This document shows positions 30,689-38,399 of a DNA stretch of 39,079 nt, in pieces; the stretch's first letter is position 1, and the number at the start of each line of letters is the position of its first letter. The stretch spans positions 11,062-50,140 of the forward strand of contig DHEG01000010.1 of assembly GCA_002399765.1 (NCBI GenBank), written 5' to 3'. Position numbers and translations under genes: made by a program. Source of the stretch: Caryophanales bacterium UBA4856. Lineage in GTDB: Bacteria; Bacillota_I; Bacilli_A; RFN20; CAG-288. A model generated the notes under the pieces. The model ran no database searches and was not told where the DNA came from. It saw nothing but the letters and a program-made list of their open reading frames with translations.

Positions 30689-32031
30689 TGGAACTGCTGG
30701 ATACCATAGTGGCCTTGGGCACGCCGAGGATGATCGGAGCCCTGGCGGTCGTTAGGCTCTCCGGACCCCAGAGTTTGGAAATCCTGAGCCATTTGATACA
30801 CAAGGACATCAAGAAGATAAAGCCCAACGAGGCTTTTCTGGCCAATGTATACGGAGACAAGGAGAAGGAAGACTCCCTGATAGACCAGGCTGTCATCACC
30901 TTCTTCAAGGGGCCCAGGTCCTATACCGGCGAGGATGTGCTGGAGTTCTCGCTGCATGGTTCGCCAGCGATAGCCGATGAAGTCATCGAGGCTTGCATAG
31001 CGTATGGGGCAAGGCCGGCCAGGAATGGCGAGTTCACCATGAAGGCCTACCTGAACGGCAAGATGACCCTGCTCCAGGCTGAAGGGGTAGACGACTTCAT
31101 AAAAGCACAATCCAAAACCGCACGAGATTTGGCCCTTTCGTCGCTCCGGGGTGAATCATCGAGCAATGTAGATGAATTGAAGAATAAGTTGCTCGATGCC
31201 ATATCCGAAGCCGAGTACATCCTGGAAGACGATTTGTCAGACCATAGTGACTATTTGGAAGAAATGAAGGGCGTCGCTGAAAACAAGGCAGTCCCCGTTC
31301 TTGATTATTGCAACAAGTTGCTTCTGGAAGCACACAATGCCCAAAGGCTTTACGAAGGGGTAGACGTGGCGATAGTGGGAAAGCCCAATGTCGGTAAGTC
31401 CTCCTTGCTCAATGCCCTGGTAGGAGAGGACAAGGCCATTGTGACTTCGATTCCGGGAACCACCAGGGACATAGTCGAAGGCGAAAAGGAAATAGCTGGG
31501 GTCCAATTCCGCTTCAAGGATACCGCTGGGATCAGGCCTACCGAGGATGTGGTTGAAAGACTTGGCGTAGAGCGCTCCATAAAGGCAATAAGGGAGGCTG
31601 ACATCGTGCTGTATGTTTCCGACTCATCGTTCGACGATAAGGAGGCGCTTGACCTGGTAAAGGGAAAGACGGTCATCAAAGTCGGTAGCAAGGGGGATGT
31701 TAAAAAGGTAGTCGGTGCCGAGGTCATGACCAGCGCCAAGGAGAAGGACCTTGGGGAATTGGAGAAGATGATGGTGAAAAAGGCCAACATCGCTTCGGCC
31801 AAAGCCCAAGCTTCGTATATGTCAAAGAGGGATATGGGTTATCTGGCGAATTTGGCTTCCGATATCCAAGAGGCCCTTAAGGCAATACGGGTCGATGGTT
31901 ATGTAGATGCTTTCTCGGATATGCTCAGACGAGGAATAGACGTGCTAAACGATATGCTGGGGGTCAGTAGCGCCCAAACCGGAGAAGACATATACACCAC
32001 GATATTTGCCCATTTTTGCCTTGGCAAGTGA
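30688..32031 (+). CDS. mnmE: tRNA modification GTPase MnmE
   Basis: 447 residues, normal. With MnmG it makes 5-aminomethyl-type modifications at U34 of certain tRNAs. N-terminal tetrahydrofolate-binding domain: DTIVALGTPRMIGALAVVRLSG and RSYTGEDVLEFSLHGSP. G domain: GKPNVGKSS (231-239), TSIPGTTRDIVEG, and DTAGIRPTEDVVERLGVERS; the G4 motif is SKGD rather than NKxD. It ends with FAHFCLGK, the conserved cysteine tail. It usually follows jag on the same strand; here jag is 6 kb away on the other strand and mnmE is coupled to the CBS gene. mnmG is not in the window. Confidence 0.96.
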   Translation: MELLDTIVALGTPRMIGALAVVRLSGPQSLEILSHLIHKDIKKIKPNEAFLANVYGDKEKEDSLIDQAVITFFKGPRSYTGEDVLEFSLHGSPAIADEVIEACIAYGARPARNGEFTMKAYLNGKMTLLQAEGVDDFIKAQSKTARDLALSSLRGESSSNVDELKNKLLDAISEAEYILEDDLSDHSDYLEEMKGVAENKAVPVLDYCNKLLLEAHNAQRLYEGVDVAIVGKPNVGKSSLLNALVGEDKAIVTSIPGTTRDIVEGEKEIAGVQFRFKDTAGIRPTEDVVERLGVERSIKAIREADIVLYVSDSSFDDKEALDLVKGKTVIKVGSKGDVKKVVGAEVMTSAKEKDLGELEKMMVKKANIASAKAQASYMSKRDMGYLANLASDIQEALKAIRVDGYVDAFSDMLRRGIDVLNDMLGVSSAQTGEDIYTTIFAHFCLGK

Positions 32032-32050
32032 TTAAGAAGCAAACCTCATT

Positions 32051-32056
32051 TATAAT
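32051..32056 (+). promoter_or_regulatory. -10 element of the tatD-rnmV-rsmA operon
   Basis: Perfect TATAAT 35 bases before tatD; a TTGGCA upstream is 24 bases away, too far for a normal -35. Confidence 0.45.
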
Positions 32057-32085
32057 CGAAACGAGTGTTCCTCGGAGGACAGGCA

Positions 32086-32874
32086 ATGATAAGGTTATTC
32101 GATAGCCATGCACACCTAGGAGCAAAGGAATTCGCACTCGATTATGACAAGGTAGTGGCCCAGTCCCTTGCGGCGGGAGTGATGCACATAGCCAATTGTT
32201 CCGACTCCCTGGAGTCTTTCACGCCTACCCTGGATATAAAGGCCAAATATCCGAATGTATGTCTGTCTTGCTTGGGAATCCATCCCGAATTTGTCGGCAT
32301 GGGTCCTAAATATATCGACAGGGCCATAAAGGAAATGGTCAAGAACATCGATAAGATCGATGCCATCGGGGAAGTGGGACTCGATTATCATTACACCCAA
32401 AGCCTAAGACAGAGGGCCGAAGAAAGAGACCTTTTCACCAAAATGTGCGAATTGGCCAAAAAGTACTCCAAGCCCTTGATAGTGCATTCGCGTGATGCCG
32501 ACGAAGACACTTTCGCCATCTTGAAGAAATCCGGTGTCGAGAAAGTCGATCTCCATTGCTATTCGGGCAATACCGCCTTGGCCAAAGAATATCTGGCTTC
32601 CGGAATGGATGTCAGGTTTGGGGTAGGAGGAATCATAACCTTCAAGACTGGGACCAAGAGCCGCGAAGTCGCAAGCCAACTTCCTCTGGATCGGATAATG
32701 CTTGAGACCGATAGCCCTTCTTTGGCGCCTAACCCCTTGCGCGGCACCAGGAACGAGCCCAAGAATCTCATCTACATAGTCAAAGTATTGTCCGATCTTA
32801 GGTTTGAGGATTTGGATAAAGTGGCTTCTCAGACTTATGATTCTGCTGAGAGGTTCTATGGCATTGGGGACTGA
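32086..32874 (+). CDS. tatD: TatD-family metal-dependent hydrolase (DNase/D-aminoacyl type)
   Basis: 262 residues, TIM-barrel amidohydrolase. All metal ligands are visible: HxH in FDSHAHLG, Glu in AIGEVGLDYHYTQS, His in LIVHSRDADEDTF, His in VDLHCYSG and Asp in MLETDSPSLAPNPLRGT. Members act as 3'-5' DNases. I chose ATG 32086 because GGAGG lies at 32074-32078; an in-frame GTG at 32065 precedes it. The order tatD-rnmV-rsmA is conserved in Bacillota. It overlaps rnmV by 17 bases. Confidence 0.94.
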   Translation: MIRLFDSHAHLGAKEFALDYDKVVAQSLAAGVMHIANCSDSLESFTPTLDIKAKYPNVCLSCLGIHPEFVGMGPKYIDRAIKEMVKNIDKIDAIGEVGLDYHYTQSLRQRAEERDLFTKMCELAKKYSKPLIVHSRDADEDTFAILKKSGVEKVDLHCYSGNTALAKEYLASGMDVRFGVGGIITFKTGTKSREVASQLPLDRIMLETDSPSLAPNPLRGTRNEPKNLIYIVKVLSDLRFEDLDKVASQTYDSAERFYGIGD

Positions 32875-33415
32875 AAGAAACAAACGCCTGTATTGCTATG
32901 TTGTCGAAGGCAAGACAGACGAAGACAAACTGAAGAAACTAGGTTTGAAGTTGATAATAAAAACCTATGGCAAATTCATAAAGGCCGATACCTTGGCCCT
33001 TATCAAGGCCGTGTCTCATTATCGGCCCATCGTTTTCGTGACCGATCCCGACCCCGCCGGAAAGGAGATTAGGATCAAAATAGAGAAAGAGCTTGAGGAA
33101 AAGGACTATCACTATGTGGAGACCGGTATGAAGGAGGCGTATGACGGCAAGAAATTCGGCATTGCCCAAATGAAAATGCCTAATCTTGGGAAAGCGATGG
33201 AAACATTCATAAGGCATGACAGGGAATATGATGAGCAGCCGACCATAAATCTTGCTGACTTTATGTCTTTGGGCATCGCCGGGTTTGCGACGGCAGCCAA
33301 GCGTCAGGTTCTCTTGGACAGATTGGGCTTTCAATTCAAGGGGACCAAGGCATTGCTCGATGGGCTTTGGATGTTGGGCCTGGACAAGGAAAAGGTGGCG
33401 AAAATCTTGGCATGA
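32858..33415 (+). CDS. rnmV: Ribonuclease M5
   Basis: 185 residues. A Toprim-domain nuclease that matures 5S rRNA. Toprim motifs: YVVEGKTDEDKLKKLG (catalytic Glu) and IVFVTDPDPAGKEIR (DxD). The C-terminal half is the usual RNase M5 extension. ATG 32858 follows GAGAGG inside the tatD end; an earlier in-frame start at 32804 would add a hydrophobic stretch encoded by tatD in another frame and is rejected. It overlaps rsmA by four bases (ATGA). Its rRNA substrate is not in the window. Confidence 0.93.
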   Translation: MALGTERNKRLYCYVVEGKTDEDKLKKLGLKLIIKTYGKFIKADTLALIKAVSHYRPIVFVTDPDPAGKEIRIKIEKELEEKDYHYVETGMKEAYDGKKFGIAQMKMPNLGKAMETFIRHDREYDEQPTINLADFMSLGIAGFATAAKRQVLLDRLGFQFKGTKALLDGLWMLGLDKEKVAKILA

Positions 33416-34230
33416 ATACCCATGATGAATTCTTGAGGGTCAAAGGACTTTTGGACGAAAACGGTCTCGAGCCGAAAAGGGCCTTCGGGCAGAATTTCCT
33501 GATAGACAAGGACGTGATAGACAAGATAGTCGGTTTCTTTCCGGTGGAAAGCTTTGACTGTGTCGTGGAAATAGGGCCGGGTCTGGGGGCTCTCACCATT
33601 CCCTTGGCCAAGAGGGCGCGCAAGTTGATAGCGGTCGAAGCCGACAAGGATATGACCAGGGTCCTTACCAAGGTGCTTGCCGGTCAGGCGAATGTCTCTT
33701 TGGTGAACGAGCCATTCGAGCACTGGGACGGAAAGGGACTGGAAGGCAAGATACTTTTGCTGGGCAATCTTCCCTATAACCTTACTACCAGGCTTTTGGA
33801 GTGCGCCACCAAGATCAAGGCCGCTGCGATGGGCTTCATGGTTCAAAAAGAGGTGGCCAATCGTCTTTCTTATATTGTTGGGAACAAGGACAATGGGGCG
33901 CTTTCCTGCTATTTGGCACTCCTTGGCGACGTCCAGACCCTTGTAGAGGCGCCCAAAGGCTGTTTCTATCCCATTCCCAAAGTCGATTCGGCCTTTGTTA
34001 CCCTAAAGCTCCAGAACATTGTGCCTTTCGACATCTACAAGGGCCTTAAGTATCTTTTCCTGACGCCCAACAAGAAATTGGAGAACGTCTTGGCCAATCT
34101 GGTTGAAGAGGACAAGGCGACAGGGCTAAAGGCCAAATATCCCAAACTGATGGCCGAAAGGGCCCGGCAGGTGAATCCGGTGGAATTGGCGCCTTTGGCT
34201 GCTGACGTAATCGCCATGATCGCTAAATGA
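33412..34230 (+). CDS. rsmA: 16S rRNA dimethyladenosine transferase RsmA/KsgA
   Basis: 272 residues. It dimethylates two adjacent adenosines in helix 45 of 16S rRNA late in small-subunit assembly. N-terminal KRAFGQNFLID, SAM-binding VVEIGPGLGALTIPLA, the acidic IAVEADKD, and the catalytic motif LLGNLPYNLTTRL (NLPY). The C-terminal helical domain has FYPIPKVDSAFVTL. The start at 33412 forms ATGA with the rnmV stop; an in-frame start at 33367 lies in rnmV and has no domain support. Confidence 0.96.
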   Translation: MNTHDEFLRVKGLLDENGLEPKRAFGQNFLIDKDVIDKIVGFFPVESFDCVVEIGPGLGALTIPLAKRARKLIAVEADKDMTRVLTKVLAGQANVSLVNEPFEHWDGKGLEGKILLLGNLPYNLTTRLLECATKIKAAAMGFMVQKEVANRLSYIVGNKDNGALSCYLALLGDVQTLVEAPKGCFYPIPKVDSAFVTLKLQNIVPFDIYKGLKYLFLTPNKKLENVLANLVEEDKATGLKAKYPKLMAERARQVNPVELAPLAADVIAMIAK

Positions 34231-34243
34231 TCTTTGGTAAATT

Positions 34244-34249
34244 TATAAT
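34244..34249 (+). promoter_or_regulatory. -10 element of ispE
   Basis: Perfect TATAAT 26 bases before the ispE start; no clear -35. AAAGG between them is the ribosome-binding site. Confidence 0.45.
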
Positions 34250-34274
34250 CTAACCGTAATGAAAGGCTTGTCCA

Positions 34275-35141
34275 ATGATAATTAAGGCAAACGCCAAGAT
34301 TAATCTGGCCATGGATGTCATCTCCAAGAAAGAAGACGAACACCACGACTTGGATATGGTCGTGTTCCCCATCGATCTGCACGATGTCTTGGAGATCGTC
34401 CCCGTGCCAGGAAGCACCGATATGTATTTGACCGTGGACGATCCGACCATAATCCAGGACGAGACAAACCTGGCCTACAAGGCCTTCGATGCCATGAGGC
34501 GCACTTTCTCCATGAAGCATGGCTATCGTATCCAAATATTCAAGAGGATCCCCACTGCCTCTGGCCTTGGCGGAGCCTCCGCCGACGCCGCTGGTGTCAT
34601 AAGGACCCTCTGCAAGGCCTATAGGATACCGATTTCCGATCAAAGGGTCATAGATGCGGCCGAAGCGGTAAGTCCCAACATACCCTTCAGCCTCATGAAC
34701 ATTCCGGCCAGGGTCAAGGGCACCGGCGAGGTAATTGAGCCTTTGACCAAGATCAGGTTCGAATATGGGGTGTTGATAGTAAAACCGCGGATTCCCTTGG
34801 ATTCCAAGGCCGTCTTCGATGCTTACGACAAGCTCCCTTCGACGGATAGGGTCCATCCGAATATCCCGGCCTTGCTTTCAGCCTTGGAAAGAGGCGATGA
34901 GGGGATGATCAAGCGCAACATGGTCAATTCCCTTCTTAAGCCGGCCGAGATCCTTTGCCCGACCATCGGTGAGATATTGACCCAACTTGATCATATGGGC
35001 TTCCCGCTTTATGCAATGTCAGGCTCCGGCAGTGCCTGCTTTGGCCTGACCAAGGACATGGAAGCCCTGAAGAGAGCCGTGGCTTATTTCAATAGCCAGG
35101 GCTTGGTCGCCGTGGCCTCATCTACCAAAGTCAGCAAATAA
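34275..35141 (+). CDS. ispE: 4-diphosphocytidyl-2-C-methyl-D-erythritol kinase-like GHMP kinase
   Basis: 288 residues, normal length, in the conserved place after rsmA. IspE phosphorylates CDP-methylerythritol in the MEP isoprenoid pathway. N-terminal KANAKINLAMDV keeps the catalytic Lys (Lys8); the ATP loop is PTASGLGGASADAAGVI; the C-terminal motif is SGSGSACFGL. At the position of the catalytic Asp (E. coli Asp141, in GADVP) this protein has Asn135 in SPNIPFSLMN, and the following Gly-Gly is Asn-Ile; the alignment with B. subtilis IspE is gapless over this stretch. Also YH of the DGYH motif is HH. So it is IspE by descent, with activity uncertain. A weak AGCAA/TTGCT stem overlaps the stop and may be a terminator. 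Confidence 0.85.
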   Translation: MIIKANAKINLAMDVISKKEDEHHDLDMVVFPIDLHDVLEIVPVPGSTDMYLTVDDPTIIQDETNLAYKAFDAMRRTFSMKHGYRIQIFKRIPTASGLGGASADAAGVIRTLCKAYRIPISDQRVIDAAEAVSPNIPFSLMNIPARVKGTGEVIEPLTKIRFEYGVLIVKPRIPLDSKAVFDAYDKLPSTDRVHPNIPALLSALERGDEGMIKRNMVNSLLKPAEILCPTIGEILTQLDHMGFPLYAMSGSGSACFGLTKDMEALKRAVAYFNSQGLVAVASSTKVSK

Positions 35142-35189
35142 GATTGCTTTTAATCCAGCGGCCTGTCTCTACATGCTTCGGCTAAATGT

Positions 35190-35226
35190 TAAAATCTTAA
35201 GCGGATTAAGTTCCGTAAGGGAACTT
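35190..35226 (+). promoter_or_regulatory. prs -10 element and 5' leader hairpin
   Basis: TAAAAT at 35190-35195 predicts a start near 35202. AAGTTCC (35208-35214) and GGAACTT (35220-35226) then form a perfect 7-bp stem with a GTAAG loop, directly followed by GGAGGA (35228-35233) and the ATG at 35243. The stem sits at the very 5' end of the message. Confidence 0.5.
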
Positions 35227-35242
35227 CGGAGGATTAAAACCG

Positions 35243-36229
35243 ATGTCTCAGTCAAGTCTTTCCGAGACGACACTTGTGTTCTCCCTCTCTGCCAACAAGG
35301 TGCTTACGGCCCAGGTCTGCAAGAACTTGGGCATCGATGAGGCACCGAAGGAACTCAAGCGTTTCCCTTCCGGCGAGATTATGGCCAAGCCTGACGTGTC
35401 GGTCAGGGACAAGGATGTCTATGTGATCCAGTCTACTTCCACTCCCGTGAACGAGAACCTGATGGAAGTGCTTGTGTTCTTGGATGCCGTAAAGCGTTCC
35501 TCTTGTCGGTCCATTACCTGCATTATCCCTTATTTCGGCTATGCCAGGCAGGACCGCAAGTCTCGGCCGCGCGAACCGATAACATGCAAGCTCGTAGCGG
35601 ATCTATTGGTGACTGCCGGGGCTGACAGGGTTGTGACTTTCGATATTCACGCCTTGCAGGAACAGGGCTTCTTCGATTGCCAGATGGACTCCCTTTCGGC
35701 CATGCCCTTGATTGCCCACACCTTGGTTCAGGAATGCAAAGGCGATTTCTCCAACCTCGTGATAGTCTCCCCGGATCATGGCGGGGTGGTCAGGGCGAGG
35801 AACGTGGCCGACCATATGGGTGCCCCCATACCCATCGCCGTCATCGATAAGCGCCGGAACGATCAATACCAGCCCGAAGCCATGAACGTCATCGGCGATG
35901 TGAAGGGCAAGGAATGCTACATAGTAGACGACATGATCGACACGGCCGGCACCGCCGTTATGGCTGCCAAGGCCTTGAAGGACAATGGGGCCAAGTCGGT
36001 CAAGATGGCCGCCACCCATGCCGTCCTTTCCGATCCCGCCCACGATAGGCTCAAGGCTTCGGTCTTCGACGAACTCCTCTTTACCGATACCATACCCCTT
36101 CCGGCCAAGTTCGCCGACATGGACAAGATCAAGATCGTGTCCGTTGCCCCGATGATTGCCGGAGTCATAAAACGCATCCAGGAAGGTCAGCCCATCTCAC
36201 CCGTCTACGATATGTACAAAGCTTGCTGA
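35243..36229 (+). CDS. prs: Ribose-phosphate pyrophosphokinase
   Basis: Makes PRPP from ribose 5-phosphate and ATP; 328 residues. ELKRFPSGEIMAKPDVSVRDKDVYVIQST, the ATP-binding PYFGYARQDRKSRPREPIT, the metal-binding TFDIHALQEQGFFD, the VSPDHGGVVRAR flexible-loop region, and the PRPP loop CYIVDDMIDTAGTAV are all present. It is a class I enzyme by this pattern. It has its own promoter, GGAGGA ribosome-binding site and downstream hairpins. glmU, a common neighbour, is absent. Confidence 0.97.
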   Translation: MSQSSLSETTLVFSLSANKVLTAQVCKNLGIDEAPKELKRFPSGEIMAKPDVSVRDKDVYVIQSTSTPVNENLMEVLVFLDAVKRSSCRSITCIIPYFGYARQDRKSRPREPITCKLVADLLVTAGADRVVTFDIHALQEQGFFDCQMDSLSAMPLIAHTLVQECKGDFSNLVIVSPDHGGVVRARNVADHMGAPIPIAVIDKRRNDQYQPEAMNVIGDVKGKECYIVDDMIDTAGTAVMAAKALKDNGAKSVKMAATHAVLSDPAHDRLKASVFDELLFTDTIPLPAKFADMDKIKIVSVAPMIAGVIKRIQEGQPISPVYDMYKAC

Positions 36230-36289
36230 GACAAGGCTTTTTGGCTTTTGGGTGCCCTATGATCTTCAAGTGGATCGGGGCCCTTTTTT
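36219..36289 (+). terminator. Tandem hairpins after prs
   Basis: First: AAGC-TTG (36219-36225) pairs with CAA-GCTT (36232-36239, one bulged G), with the stop codon in the loop and TTTTT after. Second: GGG, CCC and GATC elements from 36250 pair with GATCGGGGCCC ending at 36283, followed by six T. The second has bulges but a better T run. Confidence 0.5.
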
Positions 36290-36484
36290 GCTTGCGGAAA
36301 GACCCCAAAGCCCCTTTGTTGCAAATGCGGGAATATATGTATATGCTTAAAATCATGCGTGGTAGTTTTGCCATGGCTGTAGGCGCCAAACCCATACTGC
36401 TTATCAAGACGTTGAATGGCCTTAGATAAAACCGTTTTGACTTTGGAGCAGAATACCACCTTGAATTGAATCTGCGGGCATAAC
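36230..36484 (+). other. Intergenic region between prs and the ABC exporter
   Basis: 255 bases. Besides the prs hairpins I see an AT-rich patch with TAAAAT (36348-36353) and a TTGACT (36437-36442) that lacks a convincing -10 (TTGAAT, 18 bases on). The exporter start has only a weak GCGGGC as ribosome-binding site. No credible small gene or known RNA fold. Confidence 0.4.
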
Positions 36485-38398
36485 ATGGAAGAAACATTGG
36501 ATCAAAACACCTATACGAAGGCTGATGCGGCGGAAGACAAGAAGATAAGGAAGAAGACTTTCCAGATATACGTTGAATGTCTCAAGCCTTCCTGGAAATA
36601 CGTACTGGTCGATTTCCTGTTCATTTTGGCTGATGCCACTTTTGAGTTGCTGATCCCTTACCTTTTGGGCTTGCTAATAAGGAACGGCATCGAAGGCTAT
36701 GGCGGAAGCGAAGCCTTGCAGCCGGGGGCAGGCCTTACTTCAAATGCCATGATCCAGATCTGGATGTATACCGGTATAGTCACGGCTTTGGCAATATTGG
36801 CCATTGCAGCTCAAAGCTATGCCATGAAGTTGGCAGCCATAATCTCGAGTGACTTCGTCGAGAGACTACGGAACACCATCTTTTGGAAGGTGGAGGAATT
36901 CTCCTTCTCTAACATTAGCCGGTTCCCTGTCGCCAAGCTTTCGACCCTTTTGTCCAATGATTGCAACAACATCCGTTTCTTTGTCTTGATGCTTATGCGC
37001 GCTGGCCTGAAGTCGCCTTTGATGATCATCGTTTCTTTCATCTTCATCTTCTCGATGAACTGGCTCATCGGCCTTATCGCCTTGCCGATATCGGTCACGG
37101 CCTTTGCCCTCATTGTCTATGTCATCTGGAAGACCCGCCCCGAGTTTGTCGAGATGCAGACTGCCATCGACGATGTCAACTCCAATATCGAAGAGGATAC
37201 CGAGGGCATACGCGAGGTAAAGGCCTTCTGCCGCGAGCCTTATATGGAAAAGAAGTTCGGCAACTCCAACGAGTACTTGACCGATGTCACGTTCAGGGCT
37301 TCCTGGAAGATGGCCGTCATCGGCCCCATTACCACGTTTGCCATCTCGCTGACTATCGGCATAATCCAGTATGTAGGCGGTTGGTCGATGCTTGAGACGG
37401 CGACCGATCTCAACAACAACGCCTTGTTCGTCATGTTCAACAACGGCGATCAGTTCGATGCAGGCGAACTCTCGATGCTGGCTAACTTCACCGCCGCCCT
37501 TACCATGGCCTTCTCGTTCCTTTCGATGCTGATCCAGTTCTATGGGCGTTCGCAGGCCAGCAAGGAACGTATCGACAAGGTCTTGAACGAGAAGATAGAC
37601 ATTTCCTATGCTCCCAAGACCAAGACCAAGGACTTCGATCCCGACCATCTGTCCAGTGGCCACGTCCAGTTCAAGGGTGCCTACCTAACCTATGTCGGAA
37701 ATCTTGATAAGTCCGCCGTTGGTCCGATAGATCTTGACGTTCCTTCCGGAACCGTGGTCGGCATCGTCGGAGGGACCGGATCAGGCAAGTCCTCGATGGT
37801 AAATCTCATTCCCCGTCTTTATGACGCCTCCAAAGGCGAAGTGATCGTCGGAGAGCATGATGTAAAGGATTACTCGGTCCAGGCCTTGAGAAACGATATC
37901 GGCGTGGTCTTGCAGCAAAACGTCCTGTTCACCGGTACCATCAGGTCGAACATCTTGTGGGGCAAGCTCGATGCGACCGATGAAGAGATCTGGGAAGCGT
38001 TGGATATAGCCCAGGCCACGGAGTTCGTGAAGAGGTTCAAGGATGGACTGGATAGTCCCATAACCCAGGGTGGTAGGGATGTCTCAGGGGGGCAGAAGCA
38101 GCGTCTTTGCATCGCCAGGGCCGTCATAAAGAAACCCAAGATCCTGATCCTCGACGACTCCACCTCGGCCTGCGACATGAGGACGGAGCGCCTGATCAAG
38201 GCCCAGTTGTTCACCAAGCTCAAGGACACCACCATCTTCATAATCGCCCAGCGCATCTCCTCAGTGAAGGATGCCGATGTCATCCTGGTTTTGGACAACG
38301 GCCATATAGTCGGCAAAGGCACCCATGACGAGCTTTTGCAGACTTGCGAAATATACAAGGAAATAGACGAGATTCAGAAGAAGGGGGTCGGTGACTGA
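36485..38398 (+). CDS. ABC exporter half-transporter, degenerate-site subunit of a heterodimer
   Basis: 637 residues: about six membrane segments (40-350) and an ATPase domain (390-637). Walker A GGTGSGKSS at 429-437, Q-loop VVLQQNVLFTG, signature DVSGGQKQR at 532-540, and Walker B ILILDDSTSACD. The catalytic Glu after Walker B is Asp558, and the switch His is Gln589 (IIAQRISS). This is the pattern of the non-canonical half in heterodimeric exporters such as TM287/288 and BmrCD. The next gene, with a different N terminus, is the presumed partner. Substrate unknown: drug, peptide or lipid. The start at 36485 is the only sensible Met before the first membrane helix. Confidence 0.9.
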   Translation: MEETLDQNTYTKADAAEDKKIRKKTFQIYVECLKPSWKYVLVDFLFILADATFELLIPYLLGLLIRNGIEGYGGSEALQPGAGLTSNAMIQIWMYTGIVTALAILAIAAQSYAMKLAAIISSDFVERLRNTIFWKVEEFSFSNISRFPVAKLSTLLSNDCNNIRFFVLMLMRAGLKSPLMIIVSFIFIFSMNWLIGLIALPISVTAFALIVYVIWKTRPEFVEMQTAIDDVNSNIEEDTEGIREVKAFCREPYMEKKFGNSNEYLTDVTFRASWKMAVIGPITTFAISLTIGIIQYVGGWSMLETATDLNNNALFVMFNNGDQFDAGELSMLANFTAALTMAFSFLSMLIQFYGRSQASKERIDKVLNEKIDISYAPKTKTKDFDPDHLSSGHVQFKGAYLTYVGNLDKSAVGPIDLDVPSGTVVGIVGGTGSGKSSMVNLIPRLYDASKGEVIVGEHDVKDYSVQALRNDIGVVLQQNVLFTGTIRSNILWGKLDATDEEIWEALDIAQATEFVKRFKDGLDSPITQGGRDVSGGQKQRLCIARAVIKKPKILILDDSTSACDMRTERLIKAQLFTKLKDTTIFIIAQRISSVKDADVILVLDNGHIVGKGTHDELLQTCEIYKEIDEIQKKGVGD

Positions 38399-38399
38399 A

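Noticed and set aside
32804..32857. Upstream start for RNase M5 giving a hydrophobic N terminus
   Set aside because: That stretch is tatD coding sequence read in another frame; the ATG at 32858 has a GAGAGG site and matches the family N terminus.
36223..36429. Possible 68-residue protein between prs and the ABC exporter
   Set aside because: It starts inside the end of prs, runs through the terminator hairpins, has no ribosome-binding site and resembles no family.
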